In this document: positions 13,814 through 28,800 of the stretch, piece after piece
Numbering within the stretch: the first letter of the stretch is position 1
Layout of the letters: the number at the start of each line of letters is the position of its first letter
Program-made: the position numbers and the translations under genes
Notes under the pieces: generated by a model
Seen by the model: only the letters and a program-made list of their open reading frames with translations
What the model was told of the DNA's origin: nothing
Database searches by the model: none
Assembly: GCA_035610835.1 (NCBI GenBank)
Contig: CM069455.1
Span: forward strand, 35,545,596-35,609,595
Length of the DNA: 64,000 nucleotides
From: Ophiura sarsii
Taxonomy: Eukaryota > Echinodermata > Ophiuroidea > Amphilepidida > Ophiuridae
Direction: 5' to 3'

Positions 13814-16800
13814 CGCCACTGATAAAGTTACACCACTGGAAGACAGACTGGGGGTATCTGTGAATCAAGCATACCGCCCCCACCCCACCATATCTTCCAT
13901 ACTCTTGAAAGTACCTCAGTCGGATATATACAGTTAAGCCCACAATTATTCATACCCCTTGGAAAATATGAGTTTTTTGCGTTTTTTCTCATATCTATAC
14001 CAGCTGGAGTGGTGGAACTTTCGCTCTACACTAAAGACAATTAGTTTGCAAGTACAAATCAATATCTTTGGGCTCAACATTTTTTGCATAACAATAGAAT
14101 TGAACAAGTATTATGTTTTATGCCTGTCCAAAATTATTCATACCCCATACCAAGTCTAAGGATTGAGGCCACTTTTTGTGATATACACATGTTTTTGACA
14201 TTCCAAACATTCTTTATATTGTGTAATAGGCTTTTATATTGTTATGTAATTATCCATGATGTATGCATACAATGTGGATGCATTACAAATGTGTCCTATT
14301 GAATGTACATTGAGGGATATTATAGAACAACACTCTAGCTCTTTGATAGCATGGCGAAGAAGATTAAATAACTTTTTTGTGCATATTGTGAATGCTCACA
14401 ATTAATAAAGAGGGGAAAGGCTACAGAGCTATTTCGAAACAATTCCAAGTGCAAGAATCCACCACACAAAGCATAATTAGGAAGAACAAGACGTTCAACT
14501 CACTAAAAATCATTGACGGATGCAGTCGGAAGCCAGCGGTGTCCCCTTGTTTGGCAAGAAAAGTATTGCGAAAGGCCAACAACAATCCACAGATCACCAT
14601 AAATGCTCTCCTGAACAACCCTGGCAATTATTGGACCAAGATATCATGGCAGACACTCCAGCATATATGGCACATGAGAGGTCTCCATGGAGGCCGACCA
14701 AGAAAGCCTCTACTCCTTAAAAGAGACACAGAGAAACTTGTCTTGCATCTTAAGCAACCCCAACACTGAAGACCAAAAACTTGGATCTTTGTCCAGAAGT
14801 GCTCTTGCAAATGCTAGATGAGTTTCTCATTGTCTCTTTTCAGGAGTAGAGTCTTTCTTGGTCGGAGTCCGTGGAGAACTCTTGTGTACTATGTCTGCTG
14901 GAGTGTCTGCCTTAATATCTTGGTCCAAGACTCACCAAGGTTGTTCAGGAGAGCATTGACGGTGATATGTGGATTGTTGTTGGCCTTTCACCATACTTTT
15001 CTTGTCAAACAAGGGGACACTGTTGGCTTCCGACCGTGTTCTTCAGTGTTTTTAACTGATTTGAACTGATTTTAACTGTCTTGTTCTTCCTAATTATGCT
15101 TTTTATGGTGGAATTTGGCACTTGAAATTGCTTCGAAATAGCTTTGTAGCCTTTCCCCTCTTTGTGAGCATTCACAATGCACAAAAAAGGTCCTGACTGA
15201 GTTATTTGATCCCCTTCGCCATGCTGTCAAAGAGCTAGAGTGTTGTCCTATAATTATCCCTCACTGTACATTCAATAGGACACATTTTTAATGCATCGTG
15301 CACATTGTATGGAATAATTGCATAACAATATAAAAGCCTATCACACAATATAAAGAATGTTTGGAATGTCAAAAACATGTGTATTATCACAAAATGTGGC
15401 CTCAATCCTGAGACTTGGTATGGGGTATGAATAATTTTGGACAGGCATAAAAACACAATTCTTGTTCAATTCTATTGTTATGCAAAAAATGTTGAGCCCA
15501 AATATATTGATTTGTACTTGCAAACTAATTGTCTTTATAGTGTAAAGCAAAAGTTCCACCACTCCAGCTGGTATAGATATGAGAAAAACGCAAAAAACAC
15601 ATCTTTTTCAAGGGGTATGAATAATTGTGGGCTTAACTGTAGGTGGGATGGAGTAAGCCATGCATTGATGTGGGTTCACTGGACGATAATTTCAGTTAAA
15701 ACTCAACATGTTCAGACTTCTCAAATCATGAATGTTTACCCCTCCCGACACGTATACCCATGCCCTACCCGTCCTAGTTTAATTCGAGACGTTCCCTATT
15801 GTCCCGTTAACCCTTCAATTCATTGCAAACATTAGTGCAACTTGACGAGGTACATGGATTCTAACTTCCGAGGTATGCCAAAGGTTATCGAGATATTCAC
15901 AGTCCTTAACATTTAAATTATAGGCCGTGATATATGTTTAATCATGCACATTATAACATTTGCATCTGGTCTGATTCTGCAAAAACATCGGGAAAAACAC
16001 GACGAAAGTAAAACAGGACATGACTGTGGCCTAGATCGTAAACATATGTTTATTATAAACTTATATGAGCTTGAAGTAACTGTCTTTAATTATCACTATT
16101 TCCAACAAACCATTTCAAACAACTTTACCAAAATTACGGTTGGTGGTGCAGAGCCGAAATTGCGATTACTTTACTCTTCATATATCTTGGGATGCAGGGG
16201 GGTTAAAAATTAAAAAATGTGCCAGTTGTATATAATTATGTTGACCTTGATGTGTGTATTGAACCATAGCAAATACATGAACATATTGGGTTTTTTCTAT
16301 ACAGCGTATATATACTTCATCTTTTAAAACGTGACAAGTTTTTTTTAAGTCGACCCATTTTTGACCAATGGGATTTGTAGGAAAATTGGTTTTATTAAAA
16401 TGCCCAATATCATCGCATCATGTGTCAAAATAGATAAAATGATGGCAAATATTACTACCAACATAACCTGTTACAGACCAAGAATGCATGCAGGATCTGT
16501 GTTTATTTTATTGTCTTATTGTGTCACGATTAATTACAGATGATACAGCAATGTATTGCTAGTATAACTGATCTATTAGCTCTAGGTGAGGAAAAAAAAC
16601 CTCTCGTCTTGCGTTTTTCAAGATAATTATTTTTATTTTATTTTAGATTTTTTTCTTCTTCTCAAATCATGTAAAACCAACCGTTTTTGGCCGAAATCTG
16701 TCGATTTCTTTTTCACAATGTTTCTTTCTGTCATTTTCTTGGTCATTTGACACCAAAAAAGGGTAAGAAATGACTGGAAAATTGTCATATTTAACCCATT

Positions 16801-19800
16801 TTCAGTCGGTGCATATTTGACTCTGAAAAGGGGTCATTTTTAACAACCTATTTTAAAGTGTGTTAGTGGGAATGGTTACTACATGTATACACTTATAAAG
16901 GATTTCCTCAACATTTTGCGCTAATTCAAACCTCTTGCTCTGGTGATGCTTTGAATGTAAATGTATATATTTTTTATTCTTGAACAGCACCACCGATGTG
17001 TCAGCGTAACTTCCCACCATCGTTTTGGAATAGCAACTACATCAACAATACAAATAACAGTATTGGATACTCTACCTCCACGTCCAGGTAAGTTTTTACA
17101 TCCTTAACTTAGAAATCTAACTTTGGTTAATGCAATCTGCAACGCTAAAATTACACATTTTGCCAATCAAATGAGAAGTCTATCAAGTCTAAAATGGTAA
17201 ATTTTCTCTCAGCCAAAGAATAAAGTTCTTTTCATAAGGCTGTTCGACAAGCAGTAATGACGGTATGGGCCTACATATATATAGGCTGAACCTTTAGTAC
17301 AATCTCAACGCAAAAATTATACACAATTTGCAAATCACAATAAGAAATCTGTCAATCCTAAAAAAATGTCAAACCTGCATGCTAGGTTAACTTCTTAGCC
17401 AAAGAATAAACCTTAATTCATTCGAAAGCATGCTATGCAAGAATAAAAAATGACGGCTATAACTCTGTTTGGCCATCTCGAGACAGTGACGTAACTGAAC
17501 AGGCGCAGCTTTTACGCACGCGTGTGTATCTTCCGCCTTTCAACGCTCGTGTTTGTACGCCAGCGCCACGAGTATGCGCCCGCGTTATGTGATGCAATTA
17601 GTAGAATACGCGGTTACGTCACTGTCTCGAGATGGCCAAATAGAGTATAATTATCTGAACATTAATTTAGTAATACCATTTTTAGGGACGTTAACACTTT
17701 CCAAGCGGCAGGCGTCTGCAGACGACATTCCAACATTTCACAAAATGTTTCAAAAATGTCAGAATTAATTAATTTCATTACCATAATATTTGGAATCACC
17801 ATGAGAAATGCATTGAAATAAGTACAAACATGCCTAGCATCAGTGGCGTAGCTCAGGGGGGGGGCAGGGGGGGCAGATGCCCCCCCTGAAAAAAAAAATT
17901 GTGCCCCCGCCCCCCTTTGTGCCCCCGCCCCTCTCTTTGGATATAGTGTTTATATGTGGGGTAACCATTTAAAAATGACCATTTTGGGTGGTTTTTTTTA
18001 AAAATAAATGAACATTTTCGTTGAAAAACTGCTTATAACCCTGAGGATTGGGCAATATTTGTTGACTACAGTGCTTTTTGGACTGCGAAATTTTGTGTCC
18101 GTGCGAAATATTTTGACCGTGCGAATTTTTTTGACTAAACCCCCCCCCCACTTACGTGAAATTCACGAGTTGACCGACCTGGAAAATTTGGGGGGCAACC
18201 TTTTACGAAAATTTTAGACATCTTGCCCCCCCTGAAAAAAAACCTAGCTACGCCACTGCCTAGCATTGGTTCAGTAATCCTTGAGGTAGACTTTTAGAAA
18301 ATTAGGCAAGGTTTCTGACAAATCTGTTTTATATATATAATGGTAAAACTAATACTAGCCGCGCGGAAGGTGTTAACATTTACACCATTTTTGTTTGTCA
18401 ATCAAATTGAGAACACCTAAGTATCAATTCTAAAATGGTCAAACTTTTTAGTTACATTTCTTAGCCAAAGAATAAACTTTGTTCCATTCAAAATCAAAAT
18501 CGTGTTTCTGCAAGCACCAACGACCATGATGACGGCTTCCGTCGCGGTGCATACTAATGACGAACGATATCCGTCGAATATCGACGTCGCGCGGCAGACT
18601 GTCGCGCGGTTCCCAGCGAACAGGAGTAGGCGTATATGAACAAGTCTTAATCATTGGCTGAAAATGTTAGAATAACTTTGACCCTATTCCATAAACAATA
18701 GCAAACCGATGCTATTACTTTAATTATGGGATAGTGGTTGATTTTTTTTATTTTGTCAACAAGTTTCAGACTATTAGCTTTATCATGGCTTTGAATTTTG
18801 CTAACAAAATTGACAGCCGTGCTTTATCTACACGACCTTTAAAGAACAAAAAACCCAACAAAAACATGAATGTATTTTGTGTGTACTTCATGGTAAACAT
18901 TACAAAGCCTGAACCCATAACAACAATATATGATAATTTGTTATTTATTAAAATTAATTTATTTCATATTTGAAAAGTAACAACAAAATTAGTCAAACGT
19001 AAGACCCAAGAGGCAAACGACAGTTTACTGTTGTTTGCGACTTGTGTCGTTTCATGTATACGTATTATACATGGAATAATATCCTCCGGATATCCCAGTA
19101 GATTGTGCAGAGCTAGTCAACCTACTCGTTACGCAGTGATCGTGAGTACTCGCTAAAATTGGTATGAGATTGCGTGATTAAGCCATTATGTCGCAATCAC
19201 TCTATTGCTATCTACCGTAGATAGCACACAGCACGTACGCAACGTAATATATAGTACGGGGATTGTAAATCTTCTATTGTTGGACTATTGAATGATTAAG
19301 TAAGTTTTATGACATACATTTATCTTTACAAAATTGTTGAACTAAGAAGTCTTATAAGTTTATAACAGAATCCAGTACTCACGAAAAGTATAGACCCGGG
19401 AATACATTTACACCAAATCAATACAGTAGGCCTTTTCATTAACACAATCAACTTCCAGTTTAGGCCTAAAAGCTTAATTACATACCACCTATAACCTGAA
19501 CGCATTACTTAAAGGACATAGGACTTGACCTTGAAGACATCCCACAGCTTATGATGAATGAAGCTACATGATACCAATTATATAAGCTCCGATATGTGTC
19601 AGCCGCTTCCACTATTCAATCCCAGTGCGACTCATAATGACCGATGAAATTGAATTCAAATTGATGATCAATACCATGAATCCACAATACTAAATTACTA
19701 TTATTTTCATCTATTTTGTTTACCTCCTCCACAGTTTGACACATGGGTCGCATCACACGGATAGTCTCTTTGGCAGTGACAGCTACCCCTCCACGTCATT

Positions 19801-22800
19801 ACATCACCGTACACCAAACAATGATCCATGGGCACATTATCCATTCGGTTCTCCTACACAAGGAGGATATTCCACCGCTCACAGATCTATTCACGATTTA
19901 AGTTATGGACACCATCATATGTCGACATCGAGTGCATTTAATCCTAGGTATGGTTCCCTACTCATCCAGCCCCCTGTCAGACCAGGACGCTTGCCGGCAA
20001 TGCCTGGCACTACTAGCCAGTGCGATTTCTCCAAAACTACAGCAGATTGGCCAAGTCCGTACTCTGCGGCGGCACATAGTGCAACTACTCAGCCTCAGAG
20101 TTACGGTGCTATAGAAACAGGTAAGAGCTATTATAGCATTCCTTGTCGTGCTGTCATTTAAAAAATACCAAAATATTTTACATGGGTAACATTGTTGTTA
20201 GGTAAGTTAAGTAAGTATAGTGATGGGAAACAATTTCAACCCGCTTAAGATGTTTGTATAATAGGAAATAGACAGCATTGTTAGTGGTAGTAGTGTTGGG
20301 GGAAAATGTTGGTGTACATTGCATTGTTTTGCTTTGAAATATCACACATATCTTTCTGCCGTGGAGCATGTTACCACTCCGCGTTGGATTGCTGACAATT
20401 TTTTAAATGCGTGAAGTATGTGATACCTTCCTAACCCGATTTACGGCGCGCGTGTGAGCTATTATATAGGCCCCTGCCTGCTGCCCTGCTTACAGGCAAA
20501 TCTATTATTCTAGACCTTAACTTTCAACCATATAAATACCGCACATTTCAAATATTCAAATATGTGATGGTTTAAAGTAAATGAGATCAATGGCTCGGCG
20601 GAGTATTACACATTGTGGTGTAGGCTAGATTTAGCATGATCCGGCGGCAGATTTCGAGGTGAAAACAATCACTCGTTCTCCCAAACCAGGCGGGACCCTA
20701 TATTTTCTGCCTGCTCATACGGTATTTTCCGAACCCAGAGTTCAATCTGGACTCTAAATAGAGGACGTGTCGACGACTTCCAAAACCGGGGAGGATTCTG
20801 AAATCGACTCGCGTCGCGCTTTCTTTAAAGGCAAATTATTTGTTTGGTAATTGTTTGAAAAACCGACCGTTAAACACACTTTAAGTGTGGAAAGTCCACC
20901 AAGTAGTCGTACACTCTAAAAAGTGTGTTTAGAAAGTGATGGCAAAGATGTGTTTAGAAAAGTTATGTTTAGCGTATTGACTGTTAGTGTTTAGAAATTG
21001 AACATCAATTTAGTGATTTGACACATGACGTTTAGCCACGTTTAGCCTCTGAACATGTTTACAAAGTGATAAGAATGTGTTTAGAAAAGTGTTTACTCGC
21101 TAAACACAGTTTTTAGAGTGTACCATCCAAACTCAAACTCAATACAATTTCGTTAATACATCACACCCACCTAGTCCAATTTGATTTAAAGATAGTTGGT
21201 AGTATTTGCTTACGTGTTTGGGTGAAGCAATTGGGTCGTATTTCCACTGTTTGTACGAAAGCGCTATATTTCTACATTAAGTATTACATTTTTTAGGATC
21301 AACTTCCGTAATCATACAGATTGCAAATCGCTATTTATTATAGTTTCATCATCCGACTACATATTTCCGTTTGTCTTCTCAAATCGTCTGCTTTATATGT
21401 CTCTTTTTTTCTTTAACACTTTCCACGCGGCAGGCGTTTGCAGACGACATTCCAATATCTCACAAAATGTTTCAAAAATGTTAAAATTATTGAATGTCAT
21501 TACCATATTTGGAATCACCATGAGAAATGCATTGAAACTAGTACAAACATGCCTAGTATATTGGTTCAGTCATCCTTGAGTGTTGAGATAGGCCTTGAAA
21601 ACTGGGAAAGGTTTCTGAAAAATCTGTTTCGTATATGGTAAAACTAATAGCCGCGTGGAAAGTCTTAATATCTTAGTAATTTGTAAATAAGCTTGATATT
21701 TGAGCGGAATATCCGTTATACAATCTTCTATTCATCAGTGAGTATACAACTTTACCCATCTTACACAACTACACCGACCGAATCCGATAACCCAAGACCA
21801 AAGTTTGTTTTTAAAAGACCATAATTATCATTTTTTAAGTTCAATCAGAGAATCAATTTGCCCAAGCCTGCTCCCTCTGATGAGCGTTGAGCGTCGGCGG
21901 AGCCTTGGGGTAATTCTCAGTTTGCCCTTATAGAAACAATGCGTCGTCAATGTTTGATAACCGTTCTCTCAACACCACATAATCTCGCCTTAATCTCGCG
22001 CTCCTCGCAATAGACACTGTAATGTGATAGAGCCCATGGCCAAATCACATTCCACACTCTTCAAAGAGCGCAATATCTGCGCAAGCGTATCATCGCCATT
22101 TTCTGACCAATTAAAAAGAAGTGTGAGCTTCATTTCAGGTGGTAATATACATGTAAGTATTTCCAATTCAACTGTATAGATAGGGTGTTTAGATCTGGTA
22201 TATAGGTTTTGTGAATCGGTAAGATATTTTCACAATTACAATACCACCGATACCATTTTTTCTTAACACTCTCCACGCATATATATTTTTACCATGTATA
22301 ATACAAAACAGATTTTTCAGAAACCTTTCCCAACTTTCAAAGTCTTATTTCAAGAATTACTGAACCAGTACTAGGCATGTTTGTACTTATTTGAATGCAT
22401 TCCTCACGGTGATTTCAAATAATATGGTGATGAAATTCAATATTATTTACATTTCTGAAACATTTTGTGCAATTTTGATTGAAACTGTCGTCTGCAGACG
22501 ACTGCCGCGTGCGCGCGGAAAGTGTTAACCCTACTTTTATTCATTATAACGACCTTTAACTCATCTTTATGACGCATTTGAAAAGTTATCTCATACTTAC
22601 CCAACCCTAAATTGAAATCCACTGTTGGTAAAGGGTGATGAAACTGTATAATGTCAGATATGAGGCTGTATAATGTATAAATGTATGTTTCATTTCACAT
22701 GTAATTTGCCTTAAAACGTGAAACTTTAACATGGTTGATCCCGAGCGACTGAAACCCAACTCAACCCGACATCTGTCATATCATGGATAAGAATGGCGCC

Positions 22801-25800
22801 AAAAATCAGGCACGGATTTTCTTACTAAAGTAAATTTTGAAGATTCAAATGTCAAAATAAATACTCAACGTGAATTTGCCTTTCTTGTCGCTTGCATGTC
22901 ACTCATGGTATGTGGGTTAATGGGTTGGCGTATACCAGGTAGGCCTATGTACTTTTTTGGCGTAGGGTTTTTAGAAATATACCTTGTATACGTGACATTT
23001 AAAATTGCAAAAGTATTCCGCACTTATACAAAGACAAAATAAAAATTCCATTGAAATGGAATGGGCCAAGGGAAAGAAGCATGTTTTGTAACCATTTTCT
23101 GAAGCATCTGTTGCATACCAAAACACCAGGGAAATGGTGTATGTATTTTCCATAATTCAAACCAAACAACAAATCAAAACACTGCAGTCTAAAAATAGTA
23201 CAGGAAACCAATAAAGTTGATCACTTATTAGACAACCCCACAACAATTGGGGGATTTCTCCTTAGTCAAACAAGATAAGCTATTATGTCTCTATGTTGGG
23301 AGTCTAATAAACATCTTTCCGATTGAATCATCAACCGTCTATCAACTAAACAAATATAGCTTTGACTCCATCACAGACTGCAGGACTGTTAAAATAAACT
23401 GCATAGGTACATGTAATTTACAAAGACTACAAACATGGCAGCCCCCACTTATGTCTAGAAAGACCTAAATGTGTAAGTGTTTGCAATAACATGCTAATAG
23501 GGTGGCTTCGCCCCCCCCCCCCCAAAAAAAAAGTACTTCAATCATTTTATGCCGTTGTGTAGTGTCATGGAAATTTCACCAAGGATAAAACAGAATTTCT
23601 ACCTTTTTAAACTAAAAGAACTAATACATACTTTGACTCACCATGTAGCACTAAATCATTGCTCATTTACTTTAATCATACTCCAATCAAAGACCTTTTC
23701 AATCAGAGAGTTTTGCAAATACGTATTGTTTCTTTTTCGTAATGGTCACAGTGGCGGCGTCGCAGTGCAGGGGGCAAGGGGGGGGGGGGGGCATTTATTG
23801 CTTTCCCCCATCCCCAAATTCTATTTAGTTAAAATTAGAAAACAATTGACACTCTTTTACCATAAAAAGGCAATTTTTTTGCGGACATTTTTTTACCAAA
23901 TTAGGTTCAAATACACAAGATGTTGACAATGTTAGCATAAAACAGGTACATTTTGCGCACTTCGCGCGCATTTTCATACCAATTAATTAGAATTAGACAA
24001 AATGTTCCCCCTTTTGCCCCCAACATTATCATGCTGGTTATTGCTGGCGCAGCCACTGAATGGACGAAGTTGATTTTTGTTTTCTTTCTCTAATTAGTAA
24101 TTAGATCGTGTCTTATGAACGGCCAAGTTGAACATGTAGACTATATACGCAGTCATTGCCTTTGCCAATAAGATAATCTTAGAATGACACAACGTTTGGT
24201 TGGAGTTTATTTGTGATATGTTTGTTCTGTTTAAGGGTTGGGACCAGATTACACCCACATGATCAGCCCAATTATCTTTTAGGTCGTTGTGTTAATAAAA
24301 CCCATTCATTCCCAGTCAGCAGAGACGTTGTAAAAATCCCTCCCCAATTATTGGTTAGATCCCCGCGCCGCATTGATTGGACAAAAATCCATACACTTCT
24401 TTTTACGGACAATCACTACATTCAAATGTCTTGATTAAAAGTGCGATTGTCTTAACACCTTCACGTCACGTGATTGTCGCGCGACGACGGTCTGTCAAGC
24501 AACAGCTTAGACTAGAATGCACAGTTTGTTTATTAAAAAACAAATTGCTATTTGGCAAATTGTCCGTGCTTGCACAAAAGCGTCCATGTGGGACGCCTTT
24601 TGAAGTTTAGCGATAACACATGCCCGGAGGGGGGGGGGGTAACTCGGATTTGGTTTGGTCGGGGGTGTGCCGCCGGAGATTCAAAACCCATACCCATTTC
24701 TAAGGGTGATTTTTCGCGAAAATCGACCTAATTTTGGCAAATTTTCGCGAAAATCGCGAAAACAGGACCCATGTCTAAGGATTTTCACTGAAAAGCCTAC
24801 CCATGGCTAAGGATGTCTCATGAAAAAACGACCCACTGGAGCGGCACATCCCCGTATGCCTTACATACGTGAGTACCCCCCCCCCCCCCCCCCCCCCCGG
24901 GAACACATGTCCAGGGAGTGAGTTTTACCTTAATTTGTTGTCATTCTTGACACGAATTCTTCGTTTCACTTCACGGTTTTGATGATGATGAAACCGTTTA
25001 TTTATTTCAAATTGCCGACACTTGATTGCTTATGATTTGGCGGTGATATGCAGCAGCAGACGTTGGACAAAGAACATTCTATATACTTGTTACTTACCTT
25101 GATCAAAATGTAATCTACACGTTCTAGGATCAGTCGGTTGACACGCGGGTGAATTGCGTGAGAAGATACATTTGAGCCCGGGGGAGGGGGAGGGTATGTA
25201 CAATTGTTTTAACAGTGGGTCACTTTCCGAATGGACCCCAAATCTCATATCTCTTGTGAAGCAAATCACAGATACTCTGGCCTTAGCTATAACTAGTATT
25301 TTCATCCACATTTCTCATATTTCTGTACACTAATACACAATGATACAAGAATGTCCAAGTTGTGTCAGTTCTGTATAAATAAAAGACTATTACACCAGTA
25401 AGCCAGAGGGGAAGGGGAAATACACTTTGCAATTCAAAATAACGAGTCTGGTTATCCCTGACATTTATATAGCGCCAACCGCCAACACCAAGGAACTTGT
25501 ATGATTAATAGGTGCTTAGCACTTTCCACGCGGCTATTAGTTTACCATACACAAAACTTCAGATTTTTCAAAAACCTTTCTCAACTTTCGAAGTCTATCT
25601 CAAGGATTACTGAACCAATAGTTATAGGCATGTTTGTATTGATTTCAATGCATTTCCCATGGTGATTCCAAATATGGTAATACAATTCAATAATTTTTAC
25701 ATTTTTGAAACATTTTGTGAAATTTTGGAATGTCGTCTGCAGACGCCTGCCGCATGGAAAATGTTAAGCACAAAGACACACATCAAGAAAACTACTGTCC

Positions 25801-28800
25801 ATAAGGCAATTACAATAAAAAGCGAGCACCCACTTTTTAAAACGTGCATTCACCTTTAAATAAGTATACCACCCCCTGAGTTAAATTGAGCAGACCTTGT
25901 TCCTCAGTCGGCTTCTTTATTGAACTTAAAATCAAAATTAAGCTTTCGACACCTATATGTTTCGTTTTCATTCGTGCGTCAAGACGGTCCAGAGTGTGTA
26001 ATAATGTTTTATTGCTCACTGTCTATTCCAGCATTTACGGAATCCGTGTTATTTACTTAATGTAAACTTTATCTAGTTTGCTAATGACTAAATGCATGAA
26101 AAAACATCGATTTGACATAAAAAGATACCGTAACCGATTTGATCTTCGCGGTCCTGAAAGCCTCAAAACCCCGTACTGGTCGGTTTAGCACCTGCTATAC
26201 TACTTTTTATGCGTCAAGATGGTCCAGAGTGAATTGTTTTATTGCTCCTTGTTTATTCCAGCATTTATGGAATCTGTGTTATTTTAATGTGTTAGTTTGC
26301 TAATGACTGACTGAATGAAAAAAACCCATCGAATTGACATTAAAAAAGAGATACCGTGACCATGGTGACCGATTTGATCCTCTTGGTCCTGACCCACCTC
26401 AGAACCCCGGTTGGTTTGGCACCTACTGTACTACTTACTCACCTCAAAAACCGTGTTCGGTTTTGCACCTACTTAGACTACTTGCACATGTCAAAAACCG
26501 TGTTCGGTTTGGCACCTACTATACTACTTACCACCTCAAAAACCGTGGTCGGTTTGGTACCTACTATACTGCTTACCACCTCAAAAACCGTGGTAGGTTT
26601 GGTACCTACTAGGCTATACTACTTACCACCTCAAAACCCCGTTCGGTTTGGCACCTACTATGCTACTTAAACACCAAAAAAACCGTAGACGGTTTGGCAC
26701 CTCTATACTTATAACCACCTCAAAACCCCGTTCGGTTTGGCACCTACTAGTACTATGCTACTTAAACACCAAAAAAACCGTGGAAGGTTTGGCACCTCTA
26801 GGCCTATACTACTTACCACCTCAAAAACCGTGGTCGGTTCGGCACCTACTATACTACTTTCGTGCGTCGAGACGGTCCAACAGTGCAATGTTGTAATTCT
26901 GTCTATTTCAACATTTAAGGAATTATGCGTTAAGAGCTCTATTCCAAAAGGAATCAACTCCACTTTTTGTCGAAATTGAGTTAGGTGCAGAACATGAAAG
27001 AGAGTTACGAAATACATCTTTTAAAGTTTGTTCTACATCTTTAGCATGTTAGGGACAAAAGTTATGGCCCTCTGTAATTTCCGGAAATGTCCGGTAATTT
27101 CCGGAAGTTTCCGGAAATTTGAATATAATTCACTATTTTGTGAGCCAAAATGGTAGATATATGGTTCTTTTATCACGGTAAAACATTGAGGAATGTCCCT
27201 GATGAAATGCAATGAGGAAAACGTAAAATGTATGGGATCATAGTTTTTAAATTTGCACACAAACAGAAGTGCTGTTATTTCAAAAAAATGTTCCAATTTT
27301 TTTAGTTTTTTTCAAGAAAAAACAAAATGTCATAATTAAAAAAGTTGAAGAGGTATTTGAATGCGGTTCTCTGTTTTCAATGTGATTTGATGATGTCTTT
27401 CAGGAGTACCTTAATTGAAAATAACGATTGTTTATCAAAGTGGTTTTGGAAAATTGGTCAAAACATTTATGTTCCAAAAGGGATCAACTAACTCCACTAG
27501 TTTCCGAAAATAAAGAATGACATAGGAAATACAGTGATTTTTTTTAATTTTAAATCAAACCTATTTTTAAGCTTACACGTATGGTATCTTTCGTATGGCA
27601 GAAAATTAGCATATTCAAAGAAATGCAACACCCTTAATTTAAAAAACGTTGCTTTTCTCCTATTTCACTTATATGGAGTTGATTCCTTTTGGAACATAGC
27701 TCTTATTATATTATGTAAAATATGCCAAGTTTGCTAATGACTAAATGGATGTTAAACATCAGTTTGACATAAATATCGTAACCGATTTGATCTTCTTGAA
27801 CAACCTCAAAACCCTGGTCGGGTTGGCACTCCATATGTGCGTCAAGACGGTCCAGAGTGTAATATGTTTTATTGCTCACTGTCTAATTAAGCATTTACGG
27901 AATCTGTGTTATTTAATTTTTAATATGTAAAATTTACCTATACAGGGTGGTTCAATAAAACCTTGACAGTTTTTTGAAGCCATTTTTTTGAAATTCTGTA
28001 GATTTAAAAAAAAATATTTTTCAATATTCATCAACTATATGATCTTGACCATCTATGCTGAAAATATCGTTACAAATAACCTTACGGTTGCAAATAACAG
28101 CTATTTGAACAAAGTCTGTCCCATTTCACTCTGTCCACGGGTACTGATTTCGCGACGTTACAACCAGTGTAGTTCAATAAAACGTTGACAGTTTTTCAAA
28201 GCCATATTTTTAAAAATTGTGGGATTTGAGTGTTTTTTTTTTACATATTCCTCAAAAATATCATCTTGGCCGTCTATGCTGAAAATGTCAATGTTAATAA
28301 TGCTATGGCGGCAAAATGATAGCTATTTGAAGAGAATCTCTCCAAATCTCTTTGCCCACGAGTAAGTCTACGGGAAATGCCCAGCAAGATAACATTAAAT
28401 GGCATCGTCACTGTTAAGGCAGAGCATAGATAATTACACTTCCAATCTATAAAAATCAATATTTCTAATTAGGGTCACTCGTGGTATTATTATTACGTAT
28501 TGATTTCACACCTGAATAGATAGTTAATATGTTAACAATTACACTGGTTTCACCTGGCGGGATCTTCAAATCTTAGATTACTTGCATGCAATTCATCATT
28601 CAGTATTCAATGTAACGTCGCGAAATCAGTACCCGTGGACAGAGTGAAATGGGACAGACTTTGTTCAAATAGCTGTTATTTTGCAACCGTAAGGTTATTT
28701 GTAACGATATTTTCAGCATAGATGGTCAAGATCATGTAGTTGATGAATATTGAAAAATATTTTTTTTTAAATCTACAGAATATTAAAAAAAATGGCTTCA

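Larger units (their letters stand above)
13931..15639. mobile_element. giant palindromic Tc1-like element, copy 2 only
   Basis: 1709 bp flanked by TA, with ends CAGTTAAGCCCACAATTATT and its complement. The whole element is an inverted repeat: arms of about 805 bp (13931-14737 and 14818-15639) around a loop of about 80 bp. Each arm holds Tc1 terminal sequence plus the start of a Tc1 transposase gene; the left arm has a 125-codon frame at 14392-14769 and the right arm an interrupted counterpart. The empty site is at about 865-872 in copy 1. It looks like two 5' halves of a Tc1 element joined head to head. Confidence 0.92.
13054..25854 (+). repeat. duplicated block, copy 2 (VGLL region)
   Basis: Second copy of 1-11574. 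Homology starts at the base matching window position 1 and is still perfect where copy 1 runs into Ns, so the true extent is unknown on both sides. Copy-specific insertions: 13931-15639, 17460-17647, 17841-18258, 23749-24058, 24623-24901. Confidence 0.95.

Noticed and set aside
14392..14769. Intact transposase gene
   Set aside because: Only the DNA-binding third is present; no DDE domain follows.
26334..26896. Three overlapping plus-strand frames of 82-104 codons
   Set aside because: All arise from the 58-bp tandem array; open in several frames because unit lengths are irregular.
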